8,910 bases of DNA, taken from contig CANPYU010000038.1 of NCBI GenBank assembly GCA_947588665.1, positions 1-8,910 of the forward strand, read 5' to 3'. Under the pieces are notes generated by a model. That model was not told the DNA's origin. It made no database searches and saw only the letters and a list, made by a program, of their open reading frames with translations. The number at the start of each line of letters is the position of its first letter. The first letter of the stretch is position 1. The position numbers and the translations under genes were made by a program. Shown here piece after piece: positions 1 to 5,609 of this stretch. The stretch comes from an uncultured Bacilli bacterium. GTDB lineage: Bacteria; Bacillota_I; Bacilli_A; RF39; UBA660.

Positions 1-276
1 TCCTCCTAATTTTTGAACTTCGGCAATGGCTTGGAGAGCAATCGTGGTTTTGCCTGATGATTCAGGACCATATATTTCAATAATACGGCCTTTAGGAAAG
101 CCTCCAACTCCTAAGGCAATATCTAATGCTAGAGAACCACTTGAAGTAACATCTATTTTAGTATGTTCATCACTTCCTAATTTCATAATAGCCCCAGCGC
201 CAAATTGTTTTTCAATATCGGCAAGTACTTGTTCTAACGCTTTATCTTTATTCTTTTCTTCTTGTATTTGTTTCAT
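1..276 (-). CDS. recA: RecA recombinase, N-terminal part (cut by window edge)
   Basis: This is the first 92 residues of RecA, the ATP-dependent strand-exchange protein that forms filaments on single-stranded DNA and triggers LexA self-cleavage. The visible part has the N-terminal helix ([15 protein letters not shown], about residues 20-34), the segment [20 protein letters not shown] (45-64), and the Walker A P-loop GPESSGKT at 70-77. This order is diagnostic of RecA. The ATG at 276-274 follows a GGAAAGGA Shine-Dalgarno. The reading frame is open to base 1, so the rest of the gene lies outside the window. recA is divergent from rpsD, and its promoter region carries SOS-box-like sequences (separate entries). 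The ymfFH pair to the right recalls the Bacillus order in which ymfF-ymfH lie upstream of recA. Confidence 0.97.
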   Translation of the reverse strand, partial: MKQIQEEKNKDKALEQVLADIEKQFGAGAIMKLGSDEHTKIDVTSSGSLALDIALGVGGFPKGRIIEIYGPESSGKTTIALQAIAEVQKLGG

Positions 277-305
277 ATTTATTTCCTTTCCATTAGTGCA
301 TCTTA

Positions 306-334
306 AATTTATCATAAAAAATTTAATTTGTCAA
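306..334 (-). promoter_or_regulatory. recA promoter (-35 TTGACA, -10 TAAATT)
   Basis: On the minus strand a perfect TTGACA (334-329) is followed after 17 nt by TAAATT (311-306, 4 of 6 to TATAAT). The predicted start of transcription is about 300, which leaves a leader of roughly 25 nt before the recA ATG. It is the only well-spaced sigma-70-type promoter between recA and the SOS-like sites. Predicted by inspection only. Confidence 0.6.
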
Positions 335-356
335 CACGTTTTCGAACAAATGTATA
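331..356 (-). promoter_or_regulatory. candidate LexA operator(s) of recA
   Basis: Two overlapping imperfect palindromes resemble the Gram-positive LexA (DinR) box CGAAC-N4-GTTCG. On the minus strand TATACATTTGTTCG (356-343) has one perfect half site and matches 6 of the 8 core bases GAAC-N4-GTTC. CGAAAACGTGTTGA (344-331) also matches 6 of 8 and overlaps the -35 hexamer. Placement against the -35 suits repression, and recA is a standard SOS gene, but neither box is strong by itself. Confidence 0.45.
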
Positions 357-461
357 CATAATGTGATTTTTAAATTAAAATTAACCATTAATAATAAATA
401 AATGGCTTATTAAAATAAGTTTATTTTGAGACTTTTGATACTATTTTTGCATATAATTTAT

Positions 462-489
462 TTGACATATTAAAAAAAATGTGTATAAT
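462..489 (+). promoter_or_regulatory. rpsD promoter (TTGACA-N16-TATAAT)
   Basis: Both hexamers are perfect: TTGACA at 462-467 and TATAAT at 484-489, spaced by 16 nt. Transcription is expected to begin near 496, giving a leader of about 160 nt before rpsD. That is longer than simple translation needs and fits an autoregulated ribosomal-protein mRNA. Confidence 0.75.
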
Positions 490-495
490 TATTAA

Positions 496-654
496 TACAA
501 GTACATGGCAGTGTTACTTCTATTATAATGTGTTTACTACCTATTTGGTATAAAAGTACTTTGGACTGCCCTAAGGAAATTATTTAAGTAAACTCCCTAT
601 AAGATGATTTAACAATTCCTTTGTATTTAGATTAATAGAAAGGAGAAATTGAAA
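496..654 (+). promoter_or_regulatory. rpsD leader RNA, candidate S4-binding pseudoknot
   Basis: The leader holds two perfect 6-bp pairings that cross: AAGUAC (499-504) with GUACUU (556-561), and GGCAGU (507-512) with ACUGCC (565-570). Together they make an H-type pseudoknot. A hairpin UACC-UAUUU-GGUA (538-550) lies in the long loop. A competing 7-bp pairing GUUUACU (532-538) with AGUAAAC (587-593) would exclude part of this fold. In B. subtilis S4 represses its own rpsD mRNA through the leader, and in E. coli S4 binds a pseudoknot in the alpha-operon mRNA. The pairings are seen in the sequence; S4 binding is inferred. Confidence 0.6.
616..645 (+). promoter_or_regulatory. hairpin sequestering the rpsD Shine-Dalgarno
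   Basis: UUCCUUU (616-622) pairs with AAAGGAG (639-645), seven pairs including one G-U, and covers the whole rpsD Shine-Dalgarno. After a G-G mismatch four more pairs (624-627 with 634-637) close a 6-nt loop. The ribosome site would be hidden unless another fold opens it, which suits control at translation initiation. The Shine-Dalgarno lies 9 nt from the ATG at 655 and only 3 nt from a TTG at 649, so it decides the start. Confidence 0.5.
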
Positions 655-1257
655 ATGGCAAGATATACAGGACCTGCTTATCGTAAATCTAGAAGACTTA
701 ATTTTTCTACTTTGGAAAATGGTAAAGATTTAGCACGTCGTCCATATGCACCAGGACAACATGGTAATGATCGAAGAAAAAAATTAAGTGAATATGGAGT
801 ACAATTACAAGAAAAACAAAAAGTTAGAATTATGTATGGCTTAAACGAAAAGCAATTTAGAAGATTATTCGAAAAAGCTTCTAAAATTAAAGGGGTAACT
901 GGAGAAAACTTACTTAGATTATTAGAGTCTCGTTTAGATAATTTAGTTTATAGAATGGGCCTTGCTAATACTAGACGTGGAGCTAGACAAGTAGTTAATC
1001 ATGGACACATTACGGTTAATGGCGTAAAAGTTAATATTCCTTCTTATTCTTGTAAACCAGGAGATGTTATTGCAGTAAAAGAAAATTCTTTAGATCATCC
1101 GGCAATTAAAGCTGCAATGGAAGCGAGAACTAGTCTACCAGCTTATGTAACTTTTGATAAAAATAAGATGACTGGAACTTATGTAAGACTTCCAGAAAGA
1201 AGCGAATTAAATGCAGAAATTAATGAATCATTAATCGTTGAATTCTATAATCGTTAA
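655..1257 (+). CDS. rpsD: 30S ribosomal protein S4
   Basis: S4 is a primary 16S rRNA-binding protein that nucleates assembly of the 30S body and also acts as an autogenous repressor. The 200-residue product has the usual bacterial length. It starts [15 protein letters not shown], followed by [12 protein letters not shown] (27-38), which is typical of S4. The S4 RNA-binding fold spans about 92-150 ([20 protein letters not shown], then HGHITVNG). No CxxC zinc motif is present at the N-terminus, so this is the zinc-free (C-) type. The ATG at 655 is preferred to the upstream in-frame TTG at 649 because of Shine-Dalgarno spacing and the family N-terminus. It is a monocistronic unit with its own promoter, structured leader and terminator. 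Confidence 0.98.
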   Translation: MARYTGPAYRKSRRLNFSTLENGKDLARRPYAPGQHGNDRRKKLSEYGVQLQEKQKVRIMYGLNEKQFRRLFEKASKIKGVTGENLLRLLESRLDNLVYRMGLANTRRGARQVVNHGHITVNGVKVNIPSYSCKPGDVIAVKENSLDHPAIKAAMEARTSLPAYVTFDKNKMTGTYVRLPERSELNAEINESLIVEFYNR

Positions 1258-1261
1258 GATT

Positions 1262-1292
1262 AAACTGTTTCAGAAATTGAAGCAGTTTTTTT
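1262..1292 (+). terminator. rpsD intrinsic terminator
   Basis: AAACUGUUUCA (1262-1272) pairs with UGAAGCAGUUU (1278-1288) over 11 positions with one G-U. The loop is 5 nt and the T-run extends to 1292. It begins 4 nt after the rpsD stop codon. Confidence 0.88.
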
Positions 1293-1302
1293 GTGGACAT
1301 TT

Positions 1303-1328
1303 AAAAAAATAAACTATTAGAAGTTTAT
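1303..1328 (-). terminator. ymfH intrinsic terminator overlapping its stop codon
   Basis: On the minus strand AUAAACU (1328-1322) pairs with AGUUUAU (1315-1309) around a 6-nt loop and is followed by six U (1308-1303). The TAA stop codon of ymfH (1327-1325) sits in the 5' arm of the stem. It faces the rpsD terminator 10 nt away. Confidence 0.75.
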
Positions 1329-2593
1329 TCTTTAAACATTTTGACAATAGTCATTTCTTTTGTATTTATCTTATCTATAACATTTTTAATATCTTCAATA
1401 GTAATACTTTCATATATTTCTTTTAAATTATCTATTATATATCCGTAATAAATAATATAATTTTGAAGAATATTGTTAACATTCTCAGTTGATTCATAAC
1501 TTGTTACTAGATTGGCTATAGAAGAGTTTATTTTTCTTTTTAAATCTTCTTCATCTATCGTTAAATTATTTAATTGGTCAATTATACGTTTAATACTTTC
1601 ATCTAAATATTTACTTTCTAAAGTTATATCAATAATTACATGATCATTTTGAATTATTCGGCTAGCATTTAAATAAGTGATTAGACCTTCTTTTAATAGT
1701 TCTTCTTTAATATCAGAAGTATCTCCTAAATTACTAGCAAGAATTATGCTCATAATAATATTTAGTTTGACATCATCAATATCTTTAAATTGTTTTTTAT
1801 CTAGTTTTAAACCAATTTTAGCTTTGGGTACTTCAACATTAGCATTAATAATTTGTTCTTTTTTGGCAACTTGATGAGGTTCTTTAATTTTAATAAAAGT
1901 GGGATTTAAATAGGGACCAATATCTTTTTTAGCTAGGTTGTCATTAACTGTTTTTTCTATTTCATAAGGATTAACATTACCTGTAACGATTAAAAACATG
2001 TTTTCTGGATGATAAAAGGCTTGATATATTAATTCTATATCTTTTAAGTCTATATCTTTAATATCATCAATTTCACCAGTAATTAAATTTTTAAATTTTT
2101 CTTTTTGATACATACATTTATTAAATTCATTATATAATCTATTAAATGGTTGATCTTTTCCCATGTTTATTTCTGATGATATTATACCTTTTTCTTTTTT
2201 AATGCTTTCTTTTGTAAAATATGGATTGTAAACATAATCTAATAAATTATTTAAATTAGTAATTATTTTATTAGTACCATAAACCAAATAACTTGTAAAT
2301 TTATAAGTTGTAAAAGCGTTAATATCACTACCTAAAGGATCAAATAAATCACTCGCGGTATGATCTTTATCAATATTAAACTTGATATGTTCCATAAAAT
2401 GAGCTATGCCATTTGGGACTTTATATTTTTTGTTTTTGATTTGAAATTCAGTATTTATAGAACCATATTTAACATTTAAAGATAGATAAAAACTTTTGGC
2501 ATATTCATTTTTCCAAATATAGATTGGTAAATTATCCTTACTTAGAGTATAGTATATTTCTTCATCTATTCCTTTAAGTTTAATTATTTCCAT
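1325..2593 (-). CDS. ymfH: M16 family zinc metallopeptidase, YmfH type (catalytic partner)
   Basis: This is a 422-residue member of the pitrilysin/insulinase M16 family, close to B. subtilis YmfH. The inverted zinc motif HxxEH is present as H65-F-M-E68-H69, and E141 (SSEINM), 72 residues later, is in the right place for the third zinc ligand, so the protein should be catalytically competent. The first M16 domain covers about 1-200 and the C-terminal M16 half about 200-420. Small bacterial M16 proteins usually work as a pair of one active and one inactive subunit; here the partner is the upstream ymfF, whose end overlaps this start by 14 nt, suggesting translational coupling. The ATG at 2593 is chosen because the AAGGGG Shine-Dalgarno abuts the other ATG at 2602. 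Physiological substrate unknown; public annotation links YmfF/YmfH to EF-P 5-aminopentanol modification, mainly through the neighbour ymfI, which is not seen here. Confidence 0.9.
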   Translation of the reverse strand: MEIIKLKGIDEEIYYTLSKDNLPIYIWKNEYAKSFYLSLNVKYGSINTEFQIKNKKYKVPNGIAHFMEHIKFNIDKDHTASDLFDPLGSDINAFTTYKFTSYLVYGTNKIITNLNNLLDYVYNPYFTKESIKKEKGIISSEINMGKDQPFNRLYNEFNKCMYQKEKFKNLITGEIDDIKDIDLKDIELIYQAFYHPENMFLIVTGNVNPYEIEKTVNDNLAKKDIGPYLNPTFIKIKEPHQVAKKEQIINANVEVPKAKIGLKLDKKQFKDIDDVKLNIIMSIILASNLGDTSDIKEELLKEGLITYLNASRIIQNDHVIIDITLESKYLDESIKRIIDQLNNLTIDEEDLKRKINSSIANLVTSYESTENVNNILQNYIIYYGYIIDNLKEIYESITIEDIKNVIDKINTKEMTIVKMFKE

Positions 2594-3854
2594 TAGAATC
2601 ATCCCCTTCTAATATAAACTCTATATTAGGCTTTATTTTATTAGCAACTTTTATAATTTCTTCTTTAGTTATTGATTTAATTAAGTTAATTCTTTCTTCA
2701 ATAAGTGGTAGATCATCTATAACATGAAAAATATAATTGTTGATAATACCTGCTGGACTATCTAAAGCTAAGTTAAGAGAAAAAATAAAGTTTTCTTTGG
2801 CATTATTAATTTCTTCTTCACTAAATTTACCTTCGCTCATTTCTTTCATAGCCTGAGAAATAAGATGACTCGCTTTTTTGATATCTTTTTTATTAATGGA
2901 TGTTTCGATCATAAGTAAATTATCATATTTTAAATACATGCTTTTAATACCATAACATAGGCTATTTCTTTCTCTTAATAATTGATATAATTTAGTGTTT
3001 AGTCCTCCTCCTCCAAGAAGGTAATTATAAAAATAGAACGTTACTGTTTTTTCTTTTTTAGTTAAATTTTCAATGCTATATATATTTACTAAATTAGTTT
3101 CTAAAAATTGACTAGTTTCTTTATATTTTTTTAATTTAGTTGATTTGTTATCAATGTATAAATTAGTCTCTTTAGTTTTAATAACTGGATTTTTAAAATA
3201 TTTATAAATTAGATTAGCTACTTTATCCATGTCTAAATTGCCAATTATAAAGATATCGCATAAATTAGTGTTAATTAAATCTGTATAAGCTTCACTTAGT
3301 TTTTTTGGACTCATTTCTTCTAATTCTTCAATAGTGCCTAAAATATTTAATTTACTAGATGTATCTTTTTCAAGTTTTTCTAAAGCTTTTTTTACTGAAA
3401 CCCGACTTATATCTTCATTTATAGCAAGGATTTCATCATGGAGGCGATTTTTAACAATATTAAAATTTTTAATATCAAATTCATCAGCATTTATAAAGGG
3501 ATGCATAAGCATTTCAAAGGGTAATTTTAATACTTCAGTTAAATATGTTTTATCTTTTACATAGGTAGGATTTAAAAAAGATAAGACAAAAGATGTTAGA
3601 AAAGTATCACCTATTTTATTAGTTACACCATAAAAACTTGCTTGATATAATTCTTCTAATTTTTTAACTACTTCTTTACGACTGGGATAAATAGCACTGC
3701 AGTCAGTCATAATATCACTTAACATAACTTTGGGCATCATATTATCTTTTTTTACTTCATCTTTAAATATTATTTCCATATGACAAGTTTTAAATCGATT
3801 AGTTTTTACTGTATATATGTTAAATGATGGATATTCATATTTCTTATATTCCAT
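2580..3854 (-). CDS. ymfF: M16 family peptidase-like protein, YmfF type (non-catalytic partner)
   Basis: This is a 424-residue M16-like protein resembling B. subtilis YmfF. No HxxEH motif is present; the corresponding part of the N-terminal half (about 41-75, with PKVMLSDIMTDCSAIYPSRK) lacks the histidines, so it should not bind the catalytic zinc. The C-terminal half keeps the glycine-rich loop GGGG (281-284) and an R294/Y301 pair (LLRERNSLCYGI), features that in M16 partner subunits help hold the substrate. It is therefore the likely substrate-binding half of a heterodimer with YmfH. The ATG at 3854 is preferred over that at 3866 because GAGGTG (3864-3859) precedes it at suitable spacing. 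An extended -10 promoter lies just upstream. It could also be read from the SOS microprotein promoter 60 nt further upstream, since no convincing terminator separates them. Confidence 0.88.
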   Translation of the reverse strand: MEYKKYEYPSFNIYTVKTNRFKTCHMEIIFKDEVKKDNMMPKVMLSDIMTDCSAIYPSRKEVVKKLEELYQASFYGVTNKIGDTFLTSFVLSFLNPTYVKDKTYLTEVLKLPFEMLMHPFINADEFDIKNFNIVKNRLHDEILAINEDISRVSVKKALEKLEKDTSSKLNILGTIEELEEMSPKKLSEAYTDLINTNLCDIFIIGNLDMDKVANLIYKYFKNPVIKTKETNLYIDNKSTKLKKYKETSQFLETNLVNIYSIENLTKKEKTVTFYFYNYLLGGGGLNTKLYQLLRERNSLCYGIKSMYLKYDNLLMIETSINKKDIKKASHLISQAMKEMSEGKFSEEEINNAKENFIFSLNLALDSPAGIINNYIFHVIDDLPLIEERINLIKSITKEEIIKVANKIKPNIEFILEGDDSNGNN

Positions 3855-3868
3855 AACACACCTCATGT

Positions 3869-3878
3869 ATTATTATAA
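3869..3878 (-). promoter_or_regulatory. extended -10 promoter upstream of ymfF
   Basis: On the minus strand TGTTATAAT reads as an extended -10 (TGnTATAAT) some 15-25 nt before the ymfF start. No matching -35 is seen at 17-18 nt. It would give a very short leader, so it is only a candidate promoter for ymfFH. Confidence 0.35.
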
Positions 3879-3912
3879 CACAAAATAAGACTTTTATTAT
3901 CCCTTATTTGTG
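3879..3912. repeat. AT-rich inverted repeat between the microprotein gene and ymfF
   Basis: CACAAAATAAG and CTTATTTGTG form an imperfect stem of about ten pairs with one bulged base and a loop of 13 nt. There is no clean T-run on the minus strand, so it is a poor terminator. It may slow read-through from the upstream gene or have no function. Confidence 0.3.
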
Positions 3913-3914
3913 AT

Positions 3915-4046
3915 TTATTTATTAATAGTCACCGGAGGATAATGATTATTAATGTAGGTTAGCCTTTCACTTATTGCCACGATGCCAATAAAAATTACTA
4001 AATACAATATTATTGCTCCTCCATAATTAATTAAAACTTTTTTCAT
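3915..4046 (-). CDS. SOS-controlled 43-residue single-pass membrane microprotein (candidate)
   Basis: A 44-codon frame (43 residues plus TAA) starts at an ATG 8 nt after a strong AAGGAG (4060-4055). The product starts MKKVLINYGG. It has one hydrophobic segment at about 8-26 (AIILYLVIFIGIVAIS core) and a polar 17-residue tail ending NNHYPPVTINK. The two N-terminal lysines suggest N-in, C-out topology. No family is recognised. Its promoter, TTGAAC-N18-TATAAT, is covered by two LexA-box-like palindromes, and lexA is 0.9 kb away. In Bacillus the lexA-linked yneA encodes an SOS division inhibitor with one membrane segment; SidA of Caulobacter and TisB of E. coli are other SOS-induced membrane peptides. 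By position and shape this is a candidate analogue: a damage-induced division inhibitor or membrane toxin. That role is inferred. Reality as a gene rests on the Shine-Dalgarno, the promoter and the coherent topology. Confidence 0.72.
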   Translation of the reverse strand: MKKVLINYGGAIILYLVIFIGIVAISERLTYINNHYPPVTINK

Positions 4047-4063
4047 ATTTATCACTCCTTATA

Positions 4064-4077
4064 CGAACATTATATCG
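4064..4077 (-). promoter_or_regulatory. LexA-box-like operator over the -10
   Basis: On the minus strand CGATATAATGTTCG matches 10 of 14 bases of CGAACATATGTTCG. One half site, GTTCG, is perfect. It contains the TATAAT -10 (4074-4069) of the microprotein gene, so a bound repressor would block polymerase. Confidence 0.6.
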
Positions 4078-4098
4078 CAAAAACATGTGTTCGTTCAA
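4069..4098 (-). promoter_or_regulatory. promoter of the microprotein gene
   Basis: TTGAAC (4098-4093) and a perfect TATAAT (4074-4069) are spaced by 18 nt on the minus strand. Transcription should begin near 4062, immediately before the Shine-Dalgarno at 4060-4055, so the leader is only about 16 nt. Confidence 0.65.
4080..4093 (-). promoter_or_regulatory. LexA-box-like operator between -35 and -10
   Basis: CGAACACATGTTTT on the minus strand keeps a perfect CGAAC half site and GTT of the other half, 7 of 8 core bases of GAAC-N4-GTTC. This is the best LexA-box match found in the window. It lies inside the promoter spacer, 16 nt centre to centre from the second box. Confidence 0.68.
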
Positions 4099-4114
4099 GA
4101 GAAAAATTAAGATT

Positions 4115-4142
4115 TTGACAATTATTTTTTTATTTAAATAAT
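4115..4142 (+). promoter_or_regulatory. possible upstream promoter of the permease gene
   Basis: TTGACA at 4115-4120 has an AT-rich -10-like AATAAT at 4137-4142 (16-nt spacer). It points away from the SOS promoter and lies about 20 nt beyond its -35. The -10 is weak, so this may be chance in AT-rich DNA. Confidence 0.3.
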
Positions 4143-4199
4143 TTTTTTAGAAATTTAGGAAATTTTAAGTGTAAAGTCCTTTTAAAACCTTAGGAAAAT

Positions 4200-4208
4200 T
4201 GCTATAAT
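4200..4208 (+). promoter_or_regulatory. extended -10 promoter of the permease gene
   Basis: TGCTATAAT is a full extended -10 (TGnTATAAT). Start of transcription is expected near 4215, some 24 nt before the GTG start. No good -35 is present, as is common for extended -10 promoters. Confidence 0.6.
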
Positions 4209-4238
4209 ACTAATAATAGTAGTAAAGAAGGTACTCTG

Positions 4239-4901
4239 GTGGAAGTAAAAAAGATAAACAAAAAATTTGCAGAAGGTTATTCTTTTAAAAAAATATTTAT
4301 TTTTTTCTTAATAGGTTGTTTAGTTGGGACTTATTATGAAGAAATTTTGCATTTTATTAAAACTCATAGTTGGGAATCTAGAGATGGTCTAATATATGGT
4401 CCTTTTAGTCCGATTTATGGACTTGGTATTTGTGTTTTTGTAGTTCTTTTGGGTAAAAATAATGATAAAAGAAGTATTTTTAAAACTTGGTTTTATAGTG
4501 CTTTAATTGGGGGATTAACTGAATACTTTACTAGTTTTATTGCAGAGTATGTATTTGGAATTAAATTTTGGGATTATTCAAATAGATTGTTAAATATTGG
4601 AGGTAGAACCACTATTCCTTATATGGTTTTTTGGGGTCTTGCTGGCTTAATTTTAATGAAAGTTATTTATCCTTTTATTTCATATTTAGTTGAGAAAATA
4701 CCTGTTAAAATAGGTAATATTATTTATTATATTGTTTTTACTTTTATTTTAATAGATATAGTTATTACATATAGTGCTTTGGGAAGAATGAGACTTCGTA
4801 ATAATAATATTAAAGCTTTTACAATTGTGGGTGAAATATATGATAAAATATATCCTGATGAATATTTATATAAAAAATTTCCAATTATGCGGAAATCATA
4901 A
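4239..4901 (+). CDS. putative ABC transporter permease, CmpB-type membrane protein
   Basis: This 220-residue integral membrane protein matches the signature of the family usually annotated 'putative ABC transporter permease' (ABC_trans_CmpB, PF06541). An N-terminal G-x-x-x-G-T-Y-Y-E-E segment (about 26-35) is followed by R48-GLIYGPFSPIYG (49-61), then W111-DYS and a GGR-T (121-124) before the fourth helix. About five hydrophobic segments lie at 18-40, 58-72, 84-107, 125-150 and 159-180, with a charged C-terminal tail rich in Tyr, Lys and Asp. No ATPase partner is nearby and the substrate is unknown; the ABC label is by family name only. The GTG start is supported by AGAAGG (4226-4231) 7 nt upstream. 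No terminator is seen before lexA, so read-through into lexA is possible. Confidence 0.82.
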   Translation: MEVKKINKKFAEGYSFKKIFIFFLIGCLVGTYYEEILHFIKTHSWESRDGLIYGPFSPIYGLGICVFVVLLGKNNDKRSIFKTWFYSALIGGLTEYFTSFIAEYVFGIKFWDYSNRLLNIGGRTTIPYMVFWGLAGLILMKVIYPFISYLVEKIPVKIGNIIYYIVFTFILIDIVITYSALGRMRLRNNNIKAFTIVGEIYDKIYPDEYLYKKFPIMRKS

Positions 4902-4912
4902 AATACAATTGT

Positions 4913-4941
4913 TTGACAATCATACGTTTTTGTGATATTAT
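4913..4941 (+). promoter_or_regulatory. lexA promoter with degenerate LexA box
   Basis: TTGACA (4913-4918) and the extended -10 TGATATTAT (TATTAT at 4936-4941) are spaced by 17 nt. Inside the spacer, CAATCATACGTTTT (4917-4930) fits the LexA box only loosely, 5 of 8 core bases. The predicted start near 4948 is at the GGAGGT Shine-Dalgarno itself (4948-4953), implying a leader of about 13 nt. The promoter is convincing; autoregulation is expected for lexA but the operator is weak. Confidence 0.65.
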
Positions 4942-4960
4942 TTAATTGGAGGTAAAACTT

Positions 4961-5587
4961 ATGGAAAAATTAAAACAAATTACAGAAAAACAGAATAATG
5001 TTTTAGATTTTATTAAAAAATATTCTGCTCAACATGGATATCCCCCTTCAATTAGGGAAATTGGTAAAGGGCTTGGATTATCTAGTCCCGCAACAGTACA
5101 TACCCATGTGAGAAAACTAGCAAATGCTGGTTATTTGAAAATTGATAATAATAAATTTAGGGCAATGGAAATACTCGTTGATAATGAATATGAAAAAAAA
5201 GACGAAGAATTAGTTAAAGTGCCTTTACTAGGGAAAATTACGGCTGGTTCCCCAATAGAAGCTATAGAAAGGCCAAATGAATTTTTTAGTTTACCGGCTA
5301 GTATTATACCAGCGAAAGAAACTATATTTACTTTAAATGTTAGTGGAGAGTCAATGATTAATGCCGGAATATTTGATGGAGATATAGTAATTGTACAAAA
5401 ACAAAATACCGCCCGCAATGGAGATATAGTGGTTGCTATGACTGATTTAAATGAAGTAACTTTAAAAACTTATTATAAAGAAAAAGATCATTTTAGGTTA
5501 CAACCCGAAAATGATACAATGGCTCCTTTAATATTTAATAACATAACTATTCTTGGAAAAGCAATTGGGTTATATAGAAAATTTTAG
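4961..5587 (+). CDS. lexA: LexA SOS-response transcriptional repressor
   Basis: LexA represses DNA-damage genes and inactivates itself by cleavage when RecA filaments form. The 208-residue protein has an N-terminal winged-helix DNA-binding domain (about 1-72; YPPSIREIGKGLGLSSPATVHTH at 27-49 is the recognition region) and a C-terminal S24 peptidase domain (about 85-208). The scissile Ala-Gly is A95-G96 (KITAGSP). The nucleophile is S131 (SGESM) and the general base is K169 (VTLKTY); their 38-residue spacing agrees with Gram-positive LexA. All catalytic residues are present. The ATG at 4961 is chosen because GGAGGT lies 7 nt upstream, inside the longer frame that could start at TTG 4946. Its likely targets in this window are the microprotein promoter, recA and lexA itself. 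Confidence 0.97.
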   Translation: MEKLKQITEKQNNVLDFIKKYSAQHGYPPSIREIGKGLGLSSPATVHTHVRKLANAGYLKIDNNKFRAMEILVDNEYEKKDEELVKVPLLGKITAGSPIEAIERPNEFFSLPASIIPAKETIFTLNVSGESMINAGIFDGDIVIVQKQNTARNGDIVVAMTDLNEVTLKTYYKEKDHFRLQPENDTMAPLIFNNITILGKAIGLYRKF

Positions 5588-5609
5588 AGAAAAGTTTCAG
5601 CTTTTCTCT
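5586..5609. terminator. shared bidirectional hairpin for lexA and the U32 gene
   Basis: AGAGAAAAG (5586-5594) pairs perfectly with CTTTTCTCT (5601-5609) around a 6-nt loop. The lexA stop TAG (5585-5587) runs into one arm and the stop TAG of the convergent U32 gene (5610-5608) into the other. T-runs are modest: ATTTATTTAG on the plus side and AAAATTTT on the minus side. It probably serves both genes. Confidence 0.75.

Noticed and set aside
26..361. Plus-strand open frame of 111 codons at the left end
   Set aside because: It lies mainly antisense to recA, whose product is certain (Walker A, conserved segments), has no ribosome site, and yields a protein with no recognisable family.
395..428. 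AT-rich inverted repeat between recA and rpsD
   Set aside because: The stem (CTTAT/ATAAG with flanking A/T blocks) is short, bulged and almost only A-T pairs; expected by chance in this composition, with no T-run.
649..654. TTG at 649 as the rpsD start
   Set aside because: It is only 3 nt from the Shine-Dalgarno; the family N-terminus MARYTG starts at the ATG at 655.
1677..1874. Plus-strand frames inside ymfH, ymfF, the U32 gene and Rpn
   Set aside because: They are short antisense shadows of well-supported genes and lack ribosome sites.
4908..4920. ATTGT-TTG-ACAAT as a terminator for the permease gene
   Set aside because: Five pairs with no following T-run; it coincides with the lexA -35 and is better explained by it.
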